The notes below the pieces were generated by a model. The model was not told where the DNA came from. It saw nothing but the letters and a program-made list of their open reading frames with translations, and did no database searches. Position numbers and translations under genes: made by a program. This document shows, piece by piece, positions 1-7,339 of a DNA stretch of 42,313 nucleotides (its first letter is position 1; each line of letters begins with the position of its first letter). Source of the DNA: an uncultured Colwellia sp. (GTDB taxonomy: Bacteria; Pseudomonadota; Gammaproteobacteria; Enterobacterales; Alteromonadaceae); assembly GCA_913062815.1 (NCBI GenBank), contig CAJXWZ010000041.1, positions 1-42,313 on the forward strand. The letters run 5' to 3'.

Positions 1-262
1 GTTAAGCTATTTGCCTGAACCCCTTGGAACTGGTTGCGCATTGTAGAGATCTTTAAAAATGGTGCAAGCATTATTTTAAAACTTTTGCTCGTTAGCAGAA
101 AAATTGAACTAAAAGTAGAAATAACGGCCTAAGTAATAGACTTTCGGGTCATCATGGGGTAAAAATAACCCTATAATCATAATAAAAAATTAAATTTATA
201 ACACTTCTCTAATTGATGGAACAATAGCAGAGTGGCTATTTATTCATAAATTGGGCGTAACA

Positions 263-1024
263 ATGAAGTTTTTGTGCATTTTTTTCACCATTCTTATCAG
301 TTTTTCTTTGCCGGTTAGTGCTGCTTCAAGTACTTTGATGCAAGTAAGACAAGAAAAAATTCTTTCTGATCTTTTTGATCAACTCATTCACCGTCAAATA
401 AACACAAAGAGCGCTATTGAAAAAAGTGTCAATGCGTTATTAGAACGTTACCCTGAACAAATAGATTCCGTTTTAAAAATAGCGATATCTAAATATCCTA
501 ACGAATATCGTCAAATTATGTGTGGTGCACTTCGTGCTGAGCCTGCTTTAACAAGCGATGTTATTGAGATAATTTTGAAATCGGATATTGCTACAAGTTC
601 AGATATTGTCAGTATTGCTCTGACTGAAGAACCTGCCTATGCTAAAGAAATAGTTAATGCTGCGCTATTACATAACCCTATTGATATTGAAAACATTGTC
701 AGAGTAGCAATTACCACAGAGCCTGTTATGGCTAACAATGTGCTTAATAATACAATGCAAAGTTATCCTGCCAAAATGTTAGATATTCTTGTTGTTGCGA
801 TAAAAGCTTTACCCGATCAAGTTGTCAATATTGTCCGAGATACTTTAAGAATAGCGCCTAATAATGCTGAAATTGTTAGTGTAGCGGTAAATTCATCACA
901 TAGTAATAAAGCTCGCGATATCATAGCTACGGCTATTAAGTCTGGAATTTCCGAAGAATCAGCAACTGCAGCCGCAATTGCTGGTGGAGCAAAACAAACC
1001 GATATAACTCAGGTTAACCAATAA
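263..1024 (+). CDS. Secreted protein made of 15-residue alpha-helical repeats
   Basis: I do not recognise a named family. The first 20 or so residues form a signal peptide (MKF, a hydrophobic stretch, then VSAA/S), so the protein is probably periplasmic or secreted. From about residue 50 almost the whole chain is a gap-free series of about twelve 15-residue units. Each has the pattern five variable residues, Ile-Val/Leu, two variable, Ala-Leu/Ile, three variable, Pro; for example AYAKEIVNAALLHNP and IDIENIVRVAITTEP. There is one register slip near the C-terminus. One short helix per unit would give an alpha-solenoid, suggesting binding rather than catalysis; that is inference. A TTG at 251 is in frame upstream, but ATG 263 directly begins the signal peptide, so I chose it. 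The gene converges on yaaA with only 15 bp between the stop codons and no clear terminator. Confidence 0.75.
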   Translation: MKFLCIFFTILISFSLPVSAASSTLMQVRQEKILSDLFDQLIHRQINTKSAIEKSVNALLERYPEQIDSVLKIAISKYPNEYRQIMCGALRAEPALTSDVIEIILKSDIATSSDIVSIALTEEPAYAKEIVNAALLHNPIDIENIVRVAITTEPVMANNVLNNTMQSYPAKMLDILVVAIKALPDQVVNIVRDTLRIAPNNAEIVSVAVNSSHSNKARDIIATAIKSGISEESATAAAIAGGAKQTDITQVNQ

Positions 1025-1039
1025 ACTAACTTGTTAATA

Positions 1040-1813
1040 TTATAGTTCTTTACGAGTGAAGACCCAGTCATTACCTTGAGTTAAGTCATCATTATACTGA
1101 TAACCCGCAAAATCAAAGTTTTTTAGCTGTTCAACTTCAGTTAACTGGTTCTCTATAATATATCTAGCCATCAAGCCACGGGCTTTTTTAGCAAAAAAGC
1201 TAATTATTTTATACTGACCATTTTTCCAATCTTTAAATTGTGGCGTATAAATAGTAGCACTTAGTGACTTTTTCTTTACTGCTTTAAAATATTCATTTGA
1301 AGCAAGGTTAATAAGGACATCATCGCCTTGCTCAGTTAATGCTTCATTTAGTGCCTCTGTGATTATACTTCCCCAAAACTGGTATAAATTATCGCCACGA
1401 ACATTATCTAACTTGGTGCCCATTTCTAATCGATAAGCTTGCATTAAATCAAGAGGCCTCAGTAACCCATAAAGACCTGACAAAATGCGCATATGTTGTT
1501 GAGCGAAGCTAAAGTTATCCTCGCTAAATGAATATGCATCAAGACCGCTATAAACGTCGCCATTAAAAGCCAATATTGCTTGTCTAGCATTATCAACTGT
1601 AAAAGGTTGTGACCATTCACCAAAACGTGCGGCATTTAATCCGGCAAGTTTATCACTTAGTTTCATTAAAGAAGCGATTTGATCGGGGGTGAGGTTTTTG
1701 CAATGCTGAATTAATATTTCACTATGTTCAAGTAAACTAGCTTCACTAGAAATAGCAGTTGGTAAAGGAGATTCAAAGTCCAATTTTTTTGCGGGGGAAA
1801 CGACAAGTAACAT
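1040..1813 (-). CDS. yaaA: Peroxide stress protein YaaA (DUF328)
   Basis: This is a YaaA/DUF328 protein of 257 residues, the usual family length. It starts with the hallmark [14 protein letters not shown] and keeps the typical central [22 protein letters not shown] block and the C-terminal FDFAGYQYN segment. In E. coli YaaA is induced by OxyR and limits intracellular free iron during hydrogen peroxide stress, protecting DNA and proteins from Fenton damage; it is cytoplasmic and binds DNA. The gene is divergent from talB with 216 bp between the starts. I saw no unambiguous OxyR site there. Nothing is missing or truncated. Confidence 0.95.
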   Translation of the reverse strand: MLLVVSPAKKLDFESPLPTAISSEASLLEHSEILIQHCKNLTPDQIASLMKLSDKLAGLNAARFGEWSQPFTVDNARQAILAFNGDVYSGLDAYSFSEDNFSFAQQHMRILSGLYGLLRPLDLMQAYRLEMGTKLDNVRGDNLYQFWGSIITEALNEALTEQGDDVLINLASNEYFKAVKKKSLSATIYTPQFKDWKNGQYKIISFFAKKARGLMARYIIENQLTEVEQLKNFDFAGYQYNDDLTQGNDWVFTRKEL

Positions 1814-2029
1814 AATTTATTTTTACTTAACCTATTGATACGACTGATTCTGTAAACTATACCATAGGATAAATGTATCCATCATGATTATTATAATCAG
1901 CTTTTTCTAGAAAAATCACGAAAACTTGCAACAAATATCTTTTTAAGGGGTACATTATTCATATTAATGTAGTAATATTTCTCCAACTAGTCCTTTTTAC
2001 ATTTTTTTAGCAAAACTCATAGGTATGTC

Positions 2030-2998
2030 ATGACAAACTCCCTTTCTCAATTAGAACAACTAAAGCAAATGACCACTGTTGTTGCCGATACCGGTGACAT
2101 TGAAGCCATTGCTAAATTTCAACCACAAGATGCAACGACTAACCCATCACTTTTATTAAAAGCGGCAGCATTACCTTTATATCAAAATTTATTAACTGAA
2201 GCCGTTGCTTGGGCAAAAGAACAATCAAATGATGCGAATCAGCAAGTGATCGATGCCGCTGATAAGTTATCAGTGCTTATTGGTTTGGAAATTTTAAAAA
2301 CGGTTCCTGGTCGTATATCAACTGAAGTAGATGCTAGATTATCTTTTGATACTCAAGCTTCTATAGCTAAAGCTCATAAATTAATCGCATTGTATAATGA
2401 GGCCGGTATTAGTAATGATCGTATATTAATCAAGCTTGCTTCTACTTGGGAAGGTATTAAAGCCGCTGAACAGCTTGAACAAGAAGGCATTAACTGTAAC
2501 TTAACCTTATTATTTGGTTTTGCACAAGCAAGAGCATGTGCTGAAGCAGGAGTTTTTCTTATTTCTCCTTTTGTTGGCCGCATTCTTGATTGGTTTAAGA
2601 AAGATACTGGACGTACTGAATATCCTAGTGATGAAGATCCTGGCGTTGTCTCGGTAACAAGTATATACAATTACTATAAAAGTAAGGGTTATAGTACTGT
2701 TGTTATGGGCGCTAGTTTCAGAAATACCGGTGAGATTCTAGCGTTAGCTGGTTGTGACCGTCTGACTATAAGCCCACAATTAATGGATGAATTGGCAAGT
2801 AGTACCACTACCGTTGAACAAAAACTTGTTGCACAAAATATTAATGCAGATTCATTTAATGAAACCGCACTAAGCGAAAGTCAGTGGCGCTGGCAGATGA
2901 ATGATGACGCGATGGCAACAGAAAAATTAAGTGAAGGCATTCGTAACTTCGCCATTGATCAAGTTAAGCTTGAAAAGCAATTAGCAGAGATGTTGTAA
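2030..2998 (+). CDS. tal: Transaldolase
   Basis: Class I transaldolase of the non-oxidative pentose phosphate pathway. It moves a dihydroxyacetone unit between sedoheptulose-7-phosphate and glyceraldehyde-3-phosphate, giving erythrose-4-phosphate and fructose-6-phosphate in the cytoplasm. The 322-residue length matches E. coli TalB (about 317). Visible signatures are [13 protein letters not shown] near residue 35, the Schiff-base lysine in [11 protein letters not shown] (about residue 135), [11 protein letters not shown] and FVGRILDW. The ATG at 2030 is preceded by only a weak AGG. A strong hairpin terminator follows directly after the stop, so it is probably a single-gene unit. TalB-like rather than the short TalC/MipB-like type. 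Confidence 0.97.
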   Translation: MTNSLSQLEQLKQMTTVVADTGDIEAIAKFQPQDATTNPSLLLKAAALPLYQNLLTEAVAWAKEQSNDANQQVIDAADKLSVLIGLEILKTVPGRISTEVDARLSFDTQASIAKAHKLIALYNEAGISNDRILIKLASTWEGIKAAEQLEQEGINCNLTLLFGFAQARACAEAGVFLISPFVGRILDWFKKDTGRTEYPSDEDPGVVSVTSIYNYYKSKGYSTVVMGASFRNTGEILALAGCDRLTISPQLMDELASSTTTVEQKLVAQNINADSFNETALSESQWRWQMNDDAMATEKLSEGIRNFAIDQVKLEKQLAEML

Positions 2999-3038
2999 GC
3001 TTTCATATTGAATAAATAAGTATCAATAAAAGTATTTT

Positions 3039-3076
3039 AAACGCACATTTTTAATAAAAAATGTGCGTTTTTTATT
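3039..3076 (+). terminator. Rho-independent terminator after transaldolase
   Basis: A perfect 14-bp inverted repeat (arms 3039-3052 and 3057-3070, loop AATA) is followed by a short T run. It lies 41 bp after the transaldolase stop and before the small DUF3545 gene. Confidence 0.85.
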
Positions 3077-3155
3077 TGCATCAATTGAAAAATATGGTAT
3101 TAACAAGGAGCAGTTGATTTATGTTTTTGCAGAAAATCTATTAAGGGGTACTTTT

Positions 3156-3329
3156 ATGGATAATTTAAGCCAGGTGTTAAAGTCAGTTAGTCAACCCGCA
3201 AAAGGAAAGCCAACGTCTAATAAAAAAAGGAAATGGCGTGAAATAGAACAACTAAGAGATAAATTTCAACTAGAAAAAGATCTAAAAGTTTATGAAGACT
3301 CGTTAGAGTATATGTTGGAAGAATTTTAA
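3156..3329 (+). CDS. DUF3545 family small protein
   Basis: A 57-residue basic, highly charged protein. The core KKRKWREIEQLRDK matches the DUF3545 family of small gammaproteobacterial proteins as I know it; their function is unknown. No membrane segment or signal is visible and the second half is predicted helical. The reading frame is open upstream to 3063, but those codons overlap the transaldolase terminator. ATG 3156 has a good ribosome-binding site (AAGGGG at 3143-3148) and gives the family's usual length, so I start there. A terminator follows at 3361. Confidence 0.8.
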   Translation: MDNLSQVLKSVSQPAKGKPTSNKKRKWREIEQLRDKFQLEKDLKVYEDSLEYMLEEF

Positions 3330-3360
3330 GCTACGCTCTTAAATAATTTGTTCTAAACCA

Positions 3361-3384
3361 AAACCCAGCATTGCTGGGTTTTTT
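3361..3384 (+). terminator. Rho-independent terminator after DUF3545 gene
   Basis: Perfect 9-bp stem AAACCCAGC / GCTGGGTTT with an ATT loop and a run of T, 31 bp after the stop at 3329. Confidence 0.9.
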
Positions 3385-3412
3385 AATGCCTTAACACAGA
3401 TTAAAAAGGTGA

Positions 3413-3441
3413 TTGACAAAATTCAAACGAGCGTTTAATTT
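3413..3441 (+). promoter_or_regulatory. Possible sigma-70 promoter for the hydrolase gene
   Basis: A perfect TTGACA (3413-3418) lies 17 bp before TAATTT (3436-3441), with the ATG of the next gene at 3480. The -10 match is poor, so this is tentative. Confidence 0.4.
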
Positions 3442-3479
3442 AATATTATTCACCCATCAAAACTTTCCATTATCCCTAA

Positions 3480-4280
3480 ATGTCTAAAACGCTTATTAAC
3501 TTTGTGCACGCCAATGGTTTTCCTGCAGGCAGTTATCAAACCCTTTTCAATTACCTGCCTGAAAAATATAAGGTTATATCTCATGAAAAATATGGCCATG
3601 ATAAAGCGCATCCTGTAGAAAATAATTGGCAACCACTCGTCGATGAACTCATTAATTTTGTCAAGCATCAACTAGAAATTCACCAACAAAAACAAGTGAT
3701 CAATGTAGGCCATTCATTTGGTGGCGTTATTTCTTTTATTGCGGCATGCCAGCAACCACATTTGTTTAAGGGATTAATCATGCTAGATCCACCGGTAGTA
3801 ACTGGAGGTACAGCCATTGCAGTGAAGTACATAAAAAAAACCCGACTCATTGATAAGTTTAGCCCATCAGGCAAGGCAAAAGTTAGAAGAACACAATGGC
3901 CAATAGGCACAGACATAGCACAACTATTTGCTCGTCGACAGTTGTTCAAAAACTTCGATAAACGTTGCTTACATGATTATGTTAAATGTGGGACTGTCGA
4001 AAAAAACAACCAATTAGAGTTAGTTTTTTCTGCTGAAATTGAAGCAGATATATTTAGGAATTTAGCTGAAAATTTATCAAGCTATAAAAATCAGCTAAAA
4101 GTACCCGCAAGCTTAATATATGCCGAAAAAACAGATGTTTGCCCGCATAGTTTTTTTAAAAAGTTTGCTAAATTAAATAAATCGATACTGCTTTCTACGA
4201 CGTCTGGTGGTCACATGTTTCCTCTTGAGCGCCCCCAAGAAACTGCACAATTAATTGCCAATACTATTAAAGCTTGGTAG
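3480..4280 (+). CDS. Alpha/beta hydrolase
   Basis: A 266-residue cytoplasmic alpha/beta-hydrolase-fold protein without a signal peptide. The N-terminal HANGFPAGSY is the usual oxyanion-loop strand. The nucleophile elbow is GHSFGG with Ser at about residue 79. A likely catalytic His sits in SGGHMFPLERP near residue 244, and an acid is probably in AEKTDVCP. Substrate cannot be read from sequence; esterase or thioesterase-like activity is the general expectation for the family. No good ribosome-binding site precedes ATG 3480. It is followed, after a large inverted repeat, by a LysR regulator on the same strand, which could regulate it, but there is no direct evidence. Confidence 0.88.
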   Translation: MSKTLINFVHANGFPAGSYQTLFNYLPEKYKVISHEKYGHDKAHPVENNWQPLVDELINFVKHQLEIHQQKQVINVGHSFGGVISFIAACQQPHLFKGLIMLDPPVVTGGTAIAVKYIKKTRLIDKFSPSGKAKVRRTQWPIGTDIAQLFARRQLFKNFDKRCLHDYVKCGTVEKNNQLELVFSAEIEADIFRNLAENLSSYKNQLKVPASLIYAEKTDVCPHSFFKKFAKLNKSILLSTTSGGHMFPLERPQETAQLIANTIKAW

Positions 4281-4310
4281 TTTCCTTAACTGCACAAAAA
4301 CTAAAATAGC

Positions 4311-4345
4311 TATTTAGTTCATTACCATATGTAATGAACTAAATA
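4311..4345. promoter_or_regulatory. Perfect 15-bp inverted repeat upstream of the LysR gene
   Basis: Arms 4311-4325 and 4331-4345 are perfect complements around the loop CATAT. There is no T run, so it is not an obvious terminator. The inner part ATTAC-N5-GTAAT contains the T-N11-A pattern typical of LysR-type binding sites, which suggests an autoregulatory operator 52 bp before the LysR start codon. A terminator-like RNA hairpin for the hydrolase is the alternative. Confidence 0.5.
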
Positions 4346-4397
4346 ACTTAAACTGATATATTCGAACATAACAAATATATAATTTACTGTGCTTCAT

Positions 4398-5333
4398 ATG
4401 ACAACACCAAACTCAAAACGCTTGCTGCCTAGTACAAGTATGCTTGCCGCATTCGATGCAGCAGCAAGAACAGGCAGTTTTACAGCCGCGGCAAAAGAGT
4501 TAGCCTTAACCCAAGGGGCTATTAGTCGACAAATTACCGCGTTAGAGCAACAATTATCTATTAACTTGTTTCAACGACATAAGAAAACAATTTCGTTAAC
4601 AGAAGCAGGAAAAATATATGCTAAAGAAATTCACGCTGCGCTAAGTCATATTCGCTCTGCTACCATAAATATTATGACGAACCCTACAGGTGGCGTACTA
4701 AACTTAGCTATATTACCCATGTTCGGTTCTCGTTGGTTAATGCCTCGGTTACCCGACTTTTTGGCTAAAAATCCAAAAATCACGATCAATACAGTTAGTA
4801 AATTATCCCCTTTTGATTTCAGTCTGGAAGATGTTCACTGTGCCATTCATTTTGGCAAAGAGAACTGGGCTCACGCCAATTGTTCTTTTCTAATGAACGA
4901 AAAGGCTGTACCTGTATGCTCTAACAAATTTTTTAACGAGTCAGGGTTAGCTCAATCAACAAACCTTTTTGCTAGCTTAATTGAACAACCTCTTTTACAT
5001 ATTTCGACTAGGCCTACTGCATGGCAACAATGGTTTGAAGAAAATTTTTTCGAACATAAGGGCGCTGATAAGCAAAATAAAGCTAAGCAAGGCATGCATT
5101 TTGAGCAATTTTCAATTGCGACCAATGCTGCTATTGCTGGTCTTGGTGTGGCATTACTGCCTAAATTTTTGATTAAAAATGAACTTGAGCGAGGCGAGCT
5201 TACCATTATTTGTAAGCAAGCATTGAGTACTGAAAATGGTTATTACATTGTGATCCCCAACGACAAGCAATCGTACGCTCCGGTAATAGCTTTTAGAAAA
5301 TGGCTTGAAGAAACTATAATTAGCGAGAAGTAA
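4398..5333 (+). CDS. LysR-family transcriptional regulator (GcvA-like)
   Basis: A 311-residue LysR-type regulator. The N-terminal winged helix-turn-helix covers about residues 10-70 (AAFDAAARTGSFTAAAKELA, then LTQGAISRQITALEQQL). The substrate-binding domain follows from about residue 90, with MFGSRWLMPRLPDFL and a C-terminal lobe reading AIAGLGVALLPKFLI. The opening LLPSTSMLAAFDAAAR and the DVHCAIHFG segment are typical of the GcvA/AmpR-like subgroup. The inducer is unknown. GTG at 4389 is in frame, but ATG 4398 is the natural start. A perfect inverted repeat with a LysR-like core lies upstream. No divergent target gene is present; the hydrolase upstream and the lipoprotein downstream are both on the same strand. 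Confidence 0.92.
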   Translation: MTTPNSKRLLPSTSMLAAFDAAARTGSFTAAAKELALTQGAISRQITALEQQLSINLFQRHKKTISLTEAGKIYAKEIHAALSHIRSATINIMTNPTGGVLNLAILPMFGSRWLMPRLPDFLAKNPKITINTVSKLSPFDFSLEDVHCAIHFGKENWAHANCSFLMNEKAVPVCSNKFFNESGLAQSTNLFASLIEQPLLHISTRPTAWQQWFEENFFEHKGADKQNKAKQGMHFEQFSIATNAAIAGLGVALLPKFLIKNELERGELTIICKQALSTENGYYIVIPNDKQSYAPVIAFRKWLEETIISEK

Positions 5334-5493
5334 TCTCCAAAAGGCAAAAAATTGACGGTTAAAGTTTGAACGAAAGTAATTTGAGAAATATTTAATATGA
5401 ACTTGTAGTTGAATATTTAAGAAACAAAAGTTAGTGTTATATTTCAATTAACTAAGATATAAAAAAACACTTAACAATGCGTCAAAAAGTCAG

Positions 5494-5510
5494 TTGGCAT
5501 AACACTTGCC
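5494..5510 (+). promoter_or_regulatory. Candidate sigma-54 (RpoN) promoter
   Basis: The stretch TTGGCATAACACTTGCC fits the -24/-12 RpoN consensus (TGGCAC-N5-TTGCW). GG is at 5496-5497, GC at 5508-5509, and there are exactly 10 bp between them. Transcription would start near 5521, about 32 nt before the lipoprotein ATG at 5553. I did not find a clear enhancer-binding site upstream. Confidence 0.55.
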
Positions 5511-5552
5511 CTTTCATAAATATAAGAAATATTTATGTTGTGAAGGCTCGTT

Positions 5553-5963
5553 ATGTACTCGATAAAAAAACTAATTTCGGTGTTATTTTGTTTATCACTT
5601 TTTGCTTGTAGTTCCACAGAGAAAATTGGTCGAATGCAATTTTCAGAAGATGGTTACGCCACTGGGTTTGTTCAGGTGAATTATCCGCAGACACAATTTG
5701 CAGCAATGAACAAAAATTCCAACAAAAAAACATTAAACTCTGATTATCAATTAATGATGTCACTCTTGTATAGGCCAATAACAACAGATCAAGCAATGAT
5801 GCTTGCTTTTGCCAAAGAGCGAGCGAGTTATAGCTTGCCCTATTATGGTGTGGCCATTAAGGGAGAGAAGAACCCTGACGAGTCAAATAATAGAGCTGAG
5901 AATAATTTTTCCAGATTGATTGAGCAAGATATGAATGCTGTTAATATCAGCGCCCCTCGATAA
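5553..5963 (+). CDS. Hypothetical lipoprotein
   Basis: A 136-residue protein with a clear lipoprotein signal: MYSIKKL, a hydrophobic stretch and the lipobox LFAC with Cys at residue 19, followed by SSTEK. The acylated N-terminus would anchor it in the inner or outer membrane; no Asp follows the Cys, so outer-membrane sorting is likely. The remainder is soluble and polar, and I recognise no domain. ATG 5553 has a ribosome-binding site (AAGG at 5543-5546). It stands alone between a LysR gene and an efflux operon, with a sigma-54-like promoter just upstream, so expression may answer to an RpoN activator. Function unknown. Confidence 0.75.
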   Translation: MYSIKKLISVLFCLSLFACSSTEKIGRMQFSEDGYATGFVQVNYPQTQFAAMNKNSNKKTLNSDYQLMMSLLYRPITTDQAMMLAFAKERASYSLPYYGVAIKGEKNPDESNNRAENNFSRLIEQDMNAVNISAPR

Positions 5964-6105
5964 CAGCACTTAAACAAAACATCTATGCTTTTATGCCTGA
6001 CTTATGCTTATTTGTTAAAAGTTCATAAAAAGTAATCAATTACGCCAAATAATTAGTTATTTCACAATACCATTCAAATTATTCAATCAATAAAACCTGT
6101 AACTC

Positions 6106-6132
6106 CTTGTTACACAAGTGTTATCACTTGTT
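6106..6132. promoter_or_regulatory. Possible operator upstream of the RND efflux operon
   Basis: A perfect 7-bp inverted repeat ACAAGTG-TTAT-CACTTGT lies at 6114-6131. The hexamer CTTGTT also occurs as a direct repeat at 6106 and 6127, 21 bp apart (two helical turns). It sits 47 bp before the adaptor start. This looks like a repressor site, but no regulator is encoded next to it. Confidence 0.4.
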
Positions 6133-6178
6133 GGCATAGCGTGTGCTATTTTTTATAACAATTAAAATAGTTTCACCT

Positions 6179-7312
6179 ATGGATAAGCTAATGCTAACTA
6201 TTAACACCAAAAAAGCGCTATTAATTTCAATATTTACCTGCAGCAGTGTCTTTCTAGCAGGCTGCTCAGAATCAACCGCTGAAATAGCAGAAGAAAAGAA
6301 AACTGAATTTGCCATCCCTGTTACTGTTGCAAGTATTGAGCGAAGCAGTATTTCATCGAACTTTCATACTACGGCAACGTTAGAGTCACGTACTGAAGCT
6401 GATATTATCACGCGTGTAACAGGTATTGTTGAGCAATTGAGTGTTGAAGAAGGTGATTATGTAGAAAAAGGCCAAGTGTTAGCTAAAATAGATCCCCGAC
6501 GTTATCAACTTACCCTTGATAAAGCTAATGCGGAATTAGCTGGTATTGATCAAGAGTTAAAACGATTATCGTTAATGGCCAAAAAACAGTTGGTTAGCGC
6601 TCAAGCATCAGACAAATTGAAATATCAGTATCAAGCAGCTGTAGCTGCACGTAACCTAGCTGCGCTTGACTTAGAAGATAGTCAAATCATTGCACCCTTT
6701 GCTGGTTTTATCTCTAAACGTTATGTGAAACCAGGCCATTTCACCCAAGGTTACCAAAACCTTTTCCATATTGTTGACTCAGCTAACTTGCAAGCGGTAG
6801 TTTATTTACCAGAGCATCAACTAAGTAATGTTAAGCTAGACCAATTCGCTAACTTAAGCTTCAGTGCCCGAAAAAACCAACTTTATCAAGCTAACGTTCG
6901 CTCAATTTCACCTGTGATAGATTCTAAAAGCGGCACTTTCAAAGTAATACTCTCTATTGATAACAACAAGCAAGAATTAAAACCCGGCATGTTTGCACAA
7001 ATAGCCTTAACCTTCGCCACTCATGATAACGCTTTTACCATCGCAAGTGATGCCATTATCACTCTCGACGATACTAGTAAGATATTTATTGTTAAAGATA
7101 AAAAAGCAATAGAAATAAAAATAGATAGAGGTTTTATTGAAGAACAGTTAACGGAAATTTCAGGTGATATTAATGAAGGTGATTTAGTGGTAATTAATGG
7201 TCAACATAATTTAAAAGCAGACGCATTAGTAGAAGTACTCAATAGTGCGCCTTCACCAGAGTCAGACCGTTCTACAGATGAAGCTAAGACTACGATTGTA
7301 AAAGCACATTAA
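6179..7312 (+). CDS. RND efflux periplasmic adaptor (membrane fusion protein)
   Basis: A 377-residue HlyD/AcrA-type adaptor that would bridge inner-membrane RND permeases to an outer-membrane channel. It has a lipoprotein signal ending in LAGC. A barrel-sandwich (lipoyl-like) half motif reads VTGIVEQLSVEEGDYVEKGQ, and the second half is IIAPFAGFISKRYVKPGHF, separated by a short alpha-helical hairpin. Beta-barrel and membrane-proximal domains follow (PGMFAQIALTF, then GQHNLKADALVEV). The frame is open from a GTG at 6143; ATG 6179 and ATG 6191 are both possible starts, and the latter gives the more compact signal peptide. It heads a three-gene unit; the first permease starts 27 bp after its stop. 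Exported substrate is unknown. Confidence 0.92.
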   Translation: MDKLMLTINTKKALLISIFTCSSVFLAGCSESTAEIAEEKKTEFAIPVTVASIERSSISSNFHTTATLESRTEADIITRVTGIVEQLSVEEGDYVEKGQVLAKIDPRRYQLTLDKANAELAGIDQELKRLSLMAKKQLVSAQASDKLKYQYQAAVAARNLAALDLEDSQIIAPFAGFISKRYVKPGHFTQGYQNLFHIVDSANLQAVVYLPEHQLSNVKLDQFANLSFSARKNQLYQANVRSISPVIDSKSGTFKVILSIDNNKQELKPGMFAQIALTFATHDNAFTIASDAIITLDDTSKIFIVKDKKAIEIKIDRGFIEEQLTEISGDINEGDLVVINGQHNLKADALVEVLNSAPSPESDRSTDEAKTTIVKAH

Positions 7313-7339
7313 TAATAATTAAGAACTAAAGGAATTATC

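Noticed and set aside
1..41. Possible start of a minus-strand gene running off the left edge (ATG at 41, 13 codons open)
   Set aside because: Too short to identify, with no convincing ribosome-binding site. The rest of 1-262 shows a lone TATAAT at 172-177 without a matching -35.
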